Below, piece after piece: positions 16,441 to 23,875 of a stretch of DNA of 64,000 nucleotides. The translations under genes and the position numbers were made by a program. Each line of letters opens with the position of its first letter. The stretch's first letter is position 1. A model generated the notes under the pieces. The model did no database searches. It was not told the origin of the DNA and saw only the letters and a program-made list of their open reading frames with translations. The stretch is from an uncultured Eubacteriales bacterium (lineage in GTDB: Bacteria; Bacillota; Clostridia; Oscillospirales; Oscillospiraceae): positions 1 to 64,000 of the forward strand of contig OMZQ01000031.1 of NCBI GenBank assembly GCA_900315595.1, written 5' to 3'.

Positions 16441-18195
16441 TTATTTCTCCTCTCTGCTGATCGCGCCCATCGGGCAGACCTGCGCGCAGACGGTGCAGCC
16501 GACGCACTGGGTCGTGTCGATCTTTGCCTTTTTGTTTTCAACCAGGATCGCCGGGCAGCCAACACCGATGCAGCGCTTGCAGCCGATGCACTTGTCGGTA
16601 TCGACCTTGCACTTGCCGATGTCGTGCTTGATGCGCTTGATCAGCAGGCAGGGACGGCGGGCGATGATGGCTGCGCGCTCGGTGGAATTGAGCGCGTCCT
16701 GAATGGCCTGTTCCATGGCCTTGAGATCCTGCGGGTCAACGATGATGACGTTCTTGTAGCCGTAGGAGCGGAGAATATCCTCGATGGCCAGCTTCTCGGC
16801 AATGTCGCCCTCCAGGTTGAAGCCGCTGCCGGGGTTGTCCTGGTGGCCGGTCATGCCGGTGATGGAGTTGTCGAGGACGACGGGGATGAGGTTGCCGTTG
16901 TTATAGACGATCTCAGCCGCGCCGGTCATGCCGCTGTGGAAGAAGGTGGAGTCGCCGAGGACGCCGAAGACCTTCTTATCGGTCACGCCGGCAGCCTCGA
17001 AGGCCTTGGCCATGCCCATCGCAACGGAGAAGCCGCCGCCCATGCAGACCACGCTGTCAAGGGCGTTGAGCGGAGCGGAGCCGCCCAGGGTGTAGCAGCC
17101 GATGTCGCCGGCAATGACGAAGTCCTTGTGCTTGGACATGGTGTAGAAGAAGCCTCTGTGCGGGCAGCCCGGGCAGAGAGCGGGGGGACGGGAGACGGCG
17201 GTCACGCCGACGTCGGTCGCCTGGGGCTTTTCACCGAAGACGCGCTCCTTGACGATCTGCGGGTTGAGCTCGTACATATTGCCGATGAGCTCCTTGCCGA
17301 CGCAGTCGATGCCGGCGGCCTTCATCTGATCTTCCATGAAGCCGTCGAGCTCCTCGATGACGTAGAGCTTGTCAACCTTCGCGGCGAATTCGCGGATCAG
17401 GTCCATCGGCAACGGGTTGGTCAGGCCGAGCTTGAGGAAGGAAGTATCCTCGGGGAAGGCGTCCTTCGCGTAGTAGTAGGCGATGGAGGCGGTGACGACG
17501 CCGATCTTGGTGCCGTTGAGCTCCATGCGGTTCAGGGGGCTGGTCACGCCGTACTCGGTCAGCTTGCGGAGGTTTTCCTCGACCTTGGGATGATGACGGT
17601 AGGCGTTGGCGGGAGAGGAGATGTACTTGCCGGTGTCGCGCTTGTAGGCCGGGACCGCGTGCTCGGTGCGCTCACCGAAAGCAACGAGGCTCTTGGAGTG
17701 CGCGACGCGGGTGGTGGTGCGGACCATGACGGGCATATCGAACTGCTCGGAAAGATCGTAGGCAGCCTTCATGAAGTCCAGGCATTCCTGGGAATCGGAG
17801 GGCTCGAGCATAGCGATCTTGGCAGCCTTGGCATAGTAGCGGTTGTCCTGCTCGTTCTGGGAGGAGTGCATACTCGGGTCGTCGGCGGAGATGATGACCA
17901 TGCCGCCGCTGACGCCGTTGTAGGCAGCGGTGAAGATGGGGTCGGCGGCGACGTTGACGCCGACGTGCTTCATGGCGCAAAGGCTGCGGACGCCGGCGAT
18001 GCTTGCGCCGTAGGCGACTTCCGTTGCGACCTTTTCGTTCGGGGCCCACTCGCAGTACAGCGAATCCTTGTACTTGGGCAGGTTCTCAAAAATCTCGGTG
18101 CTGGGGGTGCCGGGATACGCCGAGCAAACCTTGACGCCGGCCTCATAGGCGCCTCTGGCAATGGCTTCATTGCCGGAAAGCAGTTTTCGATCCAA
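16441..18195 (-). CDS. iorA: Indolepyruvate:ferredoxin oxidoreductase alpha subunit
   Basis: This large subunit carries the pyrimidine-binding domain (LLSGNEAIARGAYEAGVKV, SAYPGTPSTEI), the thiamine-diphosphate region (CPGCPHRGFFYTM, AGDIGCYTLG, GDSTFFHSG, DNSITGMTGHQDNPG) and two C-terminal [4Fe-4S] motifs (CIGCKRCIGVGCP, CVGCTVCAQVCP). I place the start at TTG 18195, eight bases after AGGTGG, because family members begin at this point. An ATG at 18249 is in frame but lacks a ribosome site and adds 18 atypical residues. It heads an operon with iorB, ptb, buk and an aminotransferase, and is divergent from a LysR regulator. Confidence 0.95.
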   Translation of the reverse strand: MDRKLLSGNEAIARGAYEAGVKVCSAYPGTPSTEIFENLPKYKDSLYCEWAPNEKVATEVAYGASIAGVRSLCAMKHVGVNVAADPIFTAAYNGVSGGMVIISADDPSMHSSQNEQDNRYYAKAAKIAMLEPSDSQECLDFMKAAYDLSEQFDMPVMVRTTTRVAHSKSLVAFGERTEHAVPAYKRDTGKYISSPANAYRHHPKVEENLRKLTEYGVTSPLNRMELNGTKIGVVTASIAYYYAKDAFPEDTSFLKLGLTNPLPMDLIREFAAKVDKLYVIEELDGFMEDQMKAAGIDCVGKELIGNMYELNPQIVKERVFGEKPQATDVGVTAVSRPPALCPGCPHRGFFYTMSKHKDFVIAGDIGCYTLGGSAPLNALDSVVCMGGGFSVAMGMAKAFEAAGVTDKKVFGVLGDSTFFHSGMTGAAEIVYNNGNLIPVVLDNSITGMTGHQDNPGSGFNLEGDIAEKLAIEDILRSYGYKNVIIVDPQDLKAMEQAIQDALNSTERAAIIARRPCLLIKRIKHDIGKCKVDTDKCIGCKRCIGVGCPAILVENKKAKIDTTQCVGCTVCAQVCPMGAISREEK

Positions 18196-18295
18196 TTTGA
18201 TGACCACCTTTCTTGTTTTTGGGGGTTGGACGTGGGTAGATTTTGGCATTGTCTACAAGAAAATTATAAAATAAGACTTGCAAACTGTAAAGATT

Positions 18296-18320
18296 AAACT
18301 TATAATAGCAGTATAAGTTT
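18296..18320. promoter_or_regulatory. Operator-like inverted repeat between iorA and lysR
   Basis: AAACTTATA and TATAAGTTT form a perfect 9-bp inverted repeat with a 7-nt spacer. It contains the T-N11-A arrangement typical of LysR-family sites and sits midway in the divergent intergenic region. It is probably bound by the adjacent LysR protein. Confidence 0.6.
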
Positions 18321-18352
18321 TTCTTATTTAACTTTTTCGGGAGGCAGGCGTT

Positions 18353-19264
18353 ATGACGGTACAGCAGGTGCTCTACGTGCTGGAGGTGGCAAAGGTGCGG
18401 AGCGTTTCCCGGGCGGCGGAGCGGCTCTATCTTTCGCAGTCCGCGCTCTCGCAGCAGCTTCGCAAGCTGGAGGAGGAGCTGGGCTATCCCCTCTTTTCCC
18501 GCACGGCCCACGGTCTGGAGCTGACCGACGGCGGAGCGTTATTCTGCCGGGAGGGGGCGCAGGTCGCAGAGGTGTGGCGGAGCTTCTGCGGCAAGGTGGA
18601 GCAGGATCATTCCAGGGAGCACATCCGCCTGCGCCTGGGCATCGGCTCACGCGTCTACTCCAACGGACTGTTTCCGCACGTGATGGCCTTTTTTGAGGCC
18701 AACCCCAGGCTGGAGGTCACGCTGTACACAGAGGCGGGCCACGACGTGCTGGAGGCCCTGCGCCGGGGCGAGCTCGATCTGGCGCTGGACCGTCTGCCGA
18801 TGGGCGAGGAATCAGGCGACAACAGCCGCTTCTTCTACGGCCCGCTGATCCGGGAGCGGCAGTGCGTCCTGATGAATCGCTCCGACCCCCGCGCCGGACA
18901 GCCCTCGATCACGGTCCCGGAGCTGCAGGGCTGCACGATGATGTCCGGTCTGGAGGACTCCGCAGAGGACCGGAATATGCGCGAGGTCTGCCGCCGCTTC
19001 CATATCAAGATCGGGCGGATCTACCGCTCGGACGGCATCGATACGAATATGCGCCTGGTCCGCGAGGGAACCGGCGTGGCCCTCGGCCCGGCCTCCTTTG
19101 CCGACTACTACCAGGTGGCAGCCGTGCCGCTGGATCCGGAGCTCTGGGTCAGCCTGCAGTTCGTCTGCCTGAAAAGCACCCTCAAGCGCCCGGAGGTCCG
19201 CCAGTTCCGCGACTACCTGCAGGCGATCTGCAAGCAGCGCGAATCCCTGGCGGGTACGGTATAA
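18353..19264 (+). CDS. LysR-family transcriptional regulator
   Basis: The 303-residue protein has the LysR winged helix-turn-helix (about residues 1-60, VRSVSRAAERLYLSQSALSQQLRKLEEELG with PLFSRT) and a two-lobed effector domain beginning near residue 90 (LRLGIGSRVYSNGLFPHVMAFF). It is divergent from iorA across a 158-bp region holding an inverted repeat that fits a LysR site. By the usual LysR arrangement it likely activates the ior-ptb-buk operon in response to a pathway metabolite, perhaps an aryl-pyruvate or amino acid. The effector is not deducible. The ATG follows GGGAGGCAGGCGTT. Confidence 0.93.
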   Translation: MTVQQVLYVLEVAKVRSVSRAAERLYLSQSALSQQLRKLEEELGYPLFSRTAHGLELTDGGALFCREGAQVAEVWRSFCGKVEQDHSREHIRLRLGIGSRVYSNGLFPHVMAFFEANPRLEVTLYTEAGHDVLEALRRGELDLALDRLPMGEESGDNSRFFYGPLIRERQCVLMNRSDPRAGQPSITVPELQGCTMMSGLEDSAEDRNMREVCRRFHIKIGRIYRSDGIDTNMRLVREGTGVALGPASFADYYQVAAVPLDPELWVSLQFVCLKSTLKRPEVRQFRDYLQAICKQRESLAGTV

Positions 19265-19297
19265 GACAAGACCACCGGCTCAGCCGGTGGTCTTGTC
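19265..19297. terminator. Shared terminator hairpin of lysR and nadE
   Basis: GACAAGACCACCGGCT and its exact complement form a 16-bp stem with almost no loop between two converging genes. T tracts are weak on both sides. Confidence 0.65.
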
Positions 19298-19299
19298 TG

Positions 19300-20049
19300 T
19301 TATTCCGCTGCGGCGGTGGGGATCTCGGGGTCGAAGCTCGGCATCATGCGGAGCTTAAAGAGGTTCTGGCGGTGGCGACGGTCGATCTTTTCCTTCGTCT
19401 CGGGATCGTCGATCTCGCCGGTGCGGATATAGCGATCCAAAACCGCGTAGGTGAAGCCGAGGTTGTCCTCGTCCGTCTTGCCGCAGAGGCCGTCGATCGG
19501 AGGCTTCTCCACCAGGACCTCGGGCAGACCGAGATAACGGCCCACGGCCTTGACCTCCTGAACCGTCAGATGCGACAGGGGGCTGAAATCGCCGGCTGCG
19601 TCGCCGTAGCGGGTGGAGTAGCCCACCCAGTCCTCGGAGAGGTTGCAGGTATTGACCACGCGGCCGTTGCAGCTCTGGCTGACGGCATAGACCGTTGCCA
19701 TGCGAATGCGCGGGGGGAGATTCACGATGCTCTGGTTGGAGAGGGTCAGTCCCGCCGGGATCGCATTTTTGACGCCCTCGACGGCGTCGCGGATATTGAC
19801 CTCGAAGCGCCGGATGCCCAGATGGTCGCAGAGCAGATAGGCCATATCAATGTCGAACTGCTCGCCGTTCGGCATCAGAACGCCGATGACCCGGTCCTTG
19901 CCGAGCGCCTCAACGCAGACGGCGGCGGCCACGGAGCTGTCTTTGCCGCCGGAAATGCCCAGGACGGCGTTGCAGTCGGGGCCGTTTTCCGCAAAGAAGT
20001 CCCGGACCCATCGGACGCACTGAGCGGTCACTTTTTCAACGTCAAACAT
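19300..20049 (-). CDS. nadE: Ammonia-type NAD+ synthase
   Basis: The protein of about 249 residues is an N-type ATP pyrophosphatase that amidates nicotinic acid adenine dinucleotide to NAD+. It has the PP-loop GISGGKDSSVAAAV, NTCNLSEDWVGYSTRYGDAAGDF (ammonia channel and substrate loop), and KPPIDGLCGKTDED, all typical of NadE. There is no glutaminase domain, so it uses free ammonia. I prefer ATG 20049 to 20055 because GAGGTG is then eight bases upstream instead of two. It converges on lysR and follows a small hypothetical gene. Confidence 0.95.
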   Translation of the reverse strand: MFDVEKVTAQCVRWVRDFFAENGPDCNAVLGISGGKDSSVAAAVCVEALGKDRVIGVLMPNGEQFDIDMAYLLCDHLGIRRFEVNIRDAVEGVKNAIPAGLTLSNQSIVNLPPRIRMATVYAVSQSCNGRVVNTCNLSEDWVGYSTRYGDAAGDFSPLSHLTVQEVKAVGRYLGLPEVLVEKPPIDGLCGKTDEDNLGFTYAVLDRYIRTGEIDDPETKEKIDRRHRQNLFKLRMMPSFDPEIPTAAAE

Positions 20050-20061
20050 TTTCATTACACC

Positions 20062-20364
20062 TCATAAAGAAGATTCAGCGTTCGATTCGCGCGCGGAGCG
20101 GGCGGCCTCAAGCCAGCAGATCATTTCTTCCCGGCCCTCCGGCGTGAGGGGGAAGGTCTTCTCCCCCTCGATGGGGCTGAGCTCATAGCACAGCGGGCCG
20201 TGCCAGTACTCGGCCTTGACGGAGCTTGCCGCGTGGTCGACCTCCTTCTGGGTCGCCATTTTCACGTCCGGCGTGATCTTGAAGCGGAAGTCTCCGGCGC
20301 TGCCGGTGAAGACGTTCCCGTTTTCAAAATGGTGGAAGACGGGAAGCCAGATCCCGGCGCTCAT
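20062..20364 (-). CDS. Conserved small hypothetical protein coupled to pepF
   Basis: The 100-residue soluble protein begins MSAGIWLPVFHHFENGNVFTG and has an acidic C-terminal helix (LTPEGREEMICWLEAAR). I do not recognise a family with known function. Its ATG overlaps the pepF stop (ATGA), so the two are translationally coupled, and nadE follows closely. The strong coupling and codon use argue that it is real. Confidence 0.7.
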   Translation of the reverse strand: MSAGIWLPVFHHFENGNVFTGSAGDFRFKITPDVKMATQKEVDHAASSVKAEYWHGPLCYELSPIEGEKTFPLTPEGREEMICWLEAARSARESNAESSL

Positions 20365-22166
20365 TCCGCCATCAGCGCTTCCATCTCGTCGATCAGCTCG
20401 CCGAACAGGGCAAGGGCCTGGTTGACGGGCTCGGGGCTGGACATATCCACGCCTGCGCCCTTGAGCAGGTCGATCGGATCCTTGGAGCAGCCGCCGGAGA
20501 GGAAGCCGACGTAGTCCTTGACGGCCTTCTCGCCCTCGCGGAGAATGCGGCGGGACAGGGCGATCGCGGCGGAGTAGCCGGTGGCGTACTGGAAGACGTA
20601 GTAGTTATAGTAGAAGTGCGGGATGCGCTCCCATTCGTAGGCGATCTCGTCGTCGAGCACGATGCCGTCGCCGAAGTAGAGGTGGTTGAGCTTCTTGTAT
20701 TCCTCGCACATCCGCTCGGCGGTCAGCGCGACGCCCTGCTGGTTGAGCTGGCCGATGATCAGCTCGAACTCGGCAAACATGGTCTGACGGTAGAGGGTGG
20801 TGCGGAACTGCTCGAGGAAGTGGTTGATGAGGTAGGCCCGCTCCTTCTTGTCGGTGGTCTTGGAGAGCAGATGCTCCATCAGCAGAGCCTCGTTGCAGGT
20901 GGAGGCGACCTCCGCGACGAAGATCACGTAGTCGGCGTCCACGGGGTTCTGGTACTTATTGGAGTGCCAGGAGTGGAGAGCGTGGCCCATCTCATGGGCC
21001 AGGGTGAACTGGCTGTCGAGGGTGCCGGTGTAGTTGAGCAGGACGTAGGGATGGACGAAAGCGCCGGCGGAGTAAGCGCCGCTGCGCTTGCCGACGTTCT
21101 GGTAGACGTCGATCCAGCGGTTCTCAAAGCCCTCCTTGAGGATTCTGCGGTAATCCTCGCCCATCGGGGCCAGGGATTCATAGACGGTCTGCTTGGCCTG
21201 CTCAAAGGGGATCTTCGCATCCGCGCCGGGGACCAGCGGGGTATAGAGATCGTAGAAGTGGAGCTCGTCCACGCCGAGCAGCTTCTTGCGCAGGGCCACG
21301 TAGCGGTACATCTTGTCCATGTTCTGATGGACGGCCTCGATCAGATTGTGATAGACGCTGACCGGGACGTTGGTGTTGTCCAGAGAGGCCTCGAGCGGAG
21401 ACGCATAATGCCGGGCGTCGGCGTTAAACTGCAGGGCCTTGACCTGGGAATTCAGGATCGCGGCGACGGTGTTCTTGTTGGCGGCCCAGGTATGATAGGT
21501 GTTCTGGAAGGCGGACTTGCGCAGCTCGCGGTCCGGGCTCTCCATGTAGGAGATGTAGGTGCCCTGGGAGAGCGGGTGCTTGTTGCCGTCCTTGTCCACG
21601 GCGTCGGGGAAGGTCAGGTCGGCGTCGGCAAACTTGGAGTAGATGTCGTCGGGCGCCTGCATCATCTCGCCGGTCATGGCCATCAGCTTTTCCTCGGCGG
21701 GGCTGAGGACGTGGGCCGCGTGGCGGCGGATATTGAACAGGTAGCGGCGGTAGCGCTCCAGACCGGGGGCCTCGGCGTAGAAGCGTTCCATCGTCTCCTC
21801 GGGGATCGCCATGATCTCGGGGGTCTCGAAGGCCGTGGCGGAGGAGAAGCCGACGTAGGCGGACATAGCCATGCCGTTCATCTCCTGATACTTGGCGACG
21901 CGGGTGTCCTCGTCGTTGCGGCGGGAGGAGTAGTTGAGCAGGTTGCTGAGCAGGACGTTGGCCTCTTCGGTCTTGGTCGCGTAGGTCAGAAGGGTCGCGG
22001 CGTCCTTGCCGAGCGTTCCGGCAAAGGCAGCAAGCTCGGCGGAAAGGGCCTTGAGCTTCTCGAGGTCCGCCATCCAGGCCTCGTCGGTGGGGTACATATC
22101 CTCGACGGCCCAGCGGTCGGCGGCAGCGATCTCACTGCGTTCTAAAATCTTCTTGGTTTCAGCCAT
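20361..22166 (-). CDS. pepF: Oligoendopeptidase F
   Basis: The 601-residue protein is a cytosolic M3B zinc metallopeptidase that degrades short peptides. The zinc site HEMGHALHSWHS lies in the second half, followed by the third-ligand region FVAEVASTCNEALLMEHLL. The N-terminal half is the helical PepF domain (ERSEIAAADRWAVEDMYPTDEAW). Length is normal. ATG 22166 was preferred to GTG 22178, which overlaps the AAAGG ribosome site. It fits the peptide-fermenting character of the region. Confidence 0.96.
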   Translation of the reverse strand: MAETKKILERSEIAAADRWAVEDMYPTDEAWMADLEKLKALSAELAAFAGTLGKDAATLLTYATKTEEANVLLSNLLNYSSRRNDEDTRVAKYQEMNGMAMSAYVGFSSATAFETPEIMAIPEETMERFYAEAPGLERYRRYLFNIRRHAAHVLSPAEEKLMAMTGEMMQAPDDIYSKFADADLTFPDAVDKDGNKHPLSQGTYISYMESPDRELRKSAFQNTYHTWAANKNTVAAILNSQVKALQFNADARHYASPLEASLDNTNVPVSVYHNLIEAVHQNMDKMYRYVALRKKLLGVDELHFYDLYTPLVPGADAKIPFEQAKQTVYESLAPMGEDYRRILKEGFENRWIDVYQNVGKRSGAYSAGAFVHPYVLLNYTGTLDSQFTLAHEMGHALHSWHSNKYQNPVDADYVIFVAEVASTCNEALLMEHLLSKTTDKKERAYLINHFLEQFRTTLYRQTMFAEFELIIGQLNQQGVALTAERMCEEYKKLNHLYFGDGIVLDDEIAYEWERIPHFYYNYYVFQYATGYSAAIALSRRILREGEKAVKDYVGFLSGGCSKDPIDLLKGAGVDMSSPEPVNQALALFGELIDEMEALMAE

Positions 22167-22481
22167 GTTCGTTTTCACCTTTCTGTTGAAAATGAGCGGG
22201 GGTAAGACTGAGCTTATTGTACTCCGCAGAGGCAGGGTTCGTCAAGAGGGAAAACGGAAGATTGCGGATTTCCCCTTTCGATCGGAGCTGCGGCAAATAT
22301 GCGCGGAAAAAGTTGCGGCAAATTTGCATAAATCCACTGCGGCAAATTTGCATAAATCCACTTGCTTAATCGGAAAAGGTATTATATAATACAGTTAGAA
22401 ATGTGGGCGCGTGCGTCCCGTTCGAATCTGGACTGAGTTCGAATCTGGACTGAACCGGAAAAACAGAAAGGAGCAACTACT
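22167..22481 (+). other. Intergenic region with short direct repeats and promoter
   Basis: No gene is seen. A 24-bp unit starting tgcggcaaatttgcataaat is repeated head to tail at 22314-22337 and 22338-22361, with a degenerate third copy near 22289. Just before the coding region a 17-bp unit GTTCGAATCTGGACTGA is also doubled (22420-22436, 22437-22453). Both doublets flank the promoter of the SPFH gene. Confidence 0.7.
22362..22390 (+). promoter_or_regulatory. Promoter of SPFH/zinc-ribbon gene
   Basis: TTGCTT (22362-22367) and TATAAT (22385-22390) are separated by 17 bp, directly after the 24-bp direct repeats. Confidence 0.55.
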
Positions 22482-23801
22482 ATGGGTCTTATTTCTGCGG
22501 GCATCGGCGCAATCGGCGGCGTGCTGGCTGATCAGTGGAAGGAGTTTTTCTACTGCGACGCGATCGACAAGAACGTGCTGGTCGTCAAGGGCCAGAAGCG
22601 CATCTCCGGCCGTTCCTCCAACACCAAGGGCAACGACAACATCATCTCCAACGGCTCCCTGATCGCCGTGGCCGACGGCCAGTGCATGATCATCGTGGAA
22701 CAGGGCAAGATCGTTGAGGTCTGCGCCGAGCCCGGCGAATTCGTCTATGACACCTCCACCGAGCCCAGCATCTTCACCGGCAAGCTGGGCGAAGGCATCA
22801 AGAACACCTTCAAGCTGATCGGCAAGCGCTTTACCTTCGGCGGCGACCCCGGCAAGGATCAGCGCGTCTACTACTTCAACACCAAGGAGATCGTGGAAAA
22901 CAAGTTCGGCACCCCGACGCCCATCCCCTTCCGCGTCGTAGACCGCAACATCCATCTGGACATCGACGTTTCCGTCCGGTGCAGCGGTCTGTACTCCTAC
23001 CGCATCGCCGATCCCCTGCTGTTCTACGCAAACGTCTGCGGCAACGTCGAGCGCGACTACACCCGCGACCAGATCGATTCCCAGCTCAAGACGGAGTTCG
23101 TCTCCGCCCTCCAGCCCGCCTTTGCCAAAATCTCCGAGCTGGAGGTCCGGCCCAGCGCCCTGCCCGGCCACGCTGAGGAGCTGAGCGACGCAATGAACGT
23201 CGCCCTGTCCAAGAAGTGGGGCGAGCTGCGCGGCCTGCAGGTGGTCTCCATCGCGATGAACCCGATCACCCTCTCCGAGGAGGATGCGGAGCTCATCAAG
23301 AAGGCCCAGCACGCTGCCATCATGCGCGATCCCAACATGGCTGCCGCCACCCTGGTCGAGGCCCAGAGCCAGGCCATGAAGGACGCCGCCAAGAACTCCG
23401 CCGGTGCAATGACCGGCTTCATGGGCATGGGTATGGCCCAGCAGGCCGGCGGCGCGAACGCTGCCAACCTCTTTGCGATGGGTCAGCAGCAGGCGGCCCA
23501 GCAGCCCGCCCAGCCCGCTCCCGCCCCGGCAGCCAACACCTGGAAGTGCGACTGCGGCGCGGAGAACACCGGCAAGTTCTGCATCGAGTGCGGAAAGCCC
23601 AAGCCTGCCGACGGCTGGGCCTGCCCCAAGTGCGGCACGGTGAACAAGGGCCGGTTCTGCATGGAATGCGGCGAGAAGAAGCCCGCAGGCGAACCCCTGT
23701 ACAAGTGCGACAAGTGCGGCTGGGAGCCTGAGGACCCGAAGCATCCGCCCAAGTTCTGCCCCGAGTGCGGCGACCCCTTTGACGACAAGGACATCCAGTG
23801 A
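22482..23801 (+). CDS. SPFH-domain protein with C-terminal zinc ribbons (YdjI-like)
   Basis: The 439-residue protein has an SPFH/band-7 type domain over about residues 20-290 (ISNGSLIAVADGQCMIIVEQG near 55-75), a Gly/Ala/Gln-rich linker (AQQPAQPAPAPAANT) and three zinc-ribbon units (CDCGAENTGKFCIECG, CPKCGTVNKGRFCMECG, CDKCGWEP...CPECGDP). This matches YdjI-like proteins, once called virion-core-like, which gather at membranes in Bacillus under membrane stress. No transmembrane helix is present, so it would act as a peripheral scaffold. It is monocistronic with its own promoter and terminator. A flotillin is encoded 8 kb away. Confidence 0.88.
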   Translation: MGLISAGIGAIGGVLADQWKEFFYCDAIDKNVLVVKGQKRISGRSSNTKGNDNIISNGSLIAVADGQCMIIVEQGKIVEVCAEPGEFVYDTSTEPSIFTGKLGEGIKNTFKLIGKRFTFGGDPGKDQRVYYFNTKEIVENKFGTPTPIPFRVVDRNIHLDIDVSVRCSGLYSYRIADPLLFYANVCGNVERDYTRDQIDSQLKTEFVSALQPAFAKISELEVRPSALPGHAEELSDAMNVALSKKWGELRGLQVVSIAMNPITLSEEDAELIKKAQHAAIMRDPNMAAATLVEAQSQAMKDAAKNSAGAMTGFMGMGMAQQAGGANAANLFAMGQQQAAQQPAQPAPAPAANTWKCDCGAENTGKFCIECGKPKPADGWACPKCGTVNKGRFCMECGEKKPAGEPLYKCDKCGWEPEDPKHPPKFCPECGDPFDDKDIQ

Positions 23802-23835
23802 TCCCCTCCCCCGCTGAGCGGGACTGACGAAAACA

Positions 23836-23870
23836 CCCGGCTTCCGGAGCTTTCCGGGAGCCGGGTTTTT
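23836..23870 (+). terminator. Terminator after SPFH gene
   Basis: CCCGGCTTCCGGA and TCCGGGAGCCGGG pair with one mismatch and are followed by TTTTT. The hairpin also separates the convergent sigma-factor gene. Confidence 0.85.
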
Positions 23871-23875
23871 CACGC

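Noticed and set aside
16338-16565. Separate gene overlapping the iorA/iorB junction
   Set aside because: It is an out-of-frame shadow of the ferredoxin domain; the iorA and iorB frames explain the region.
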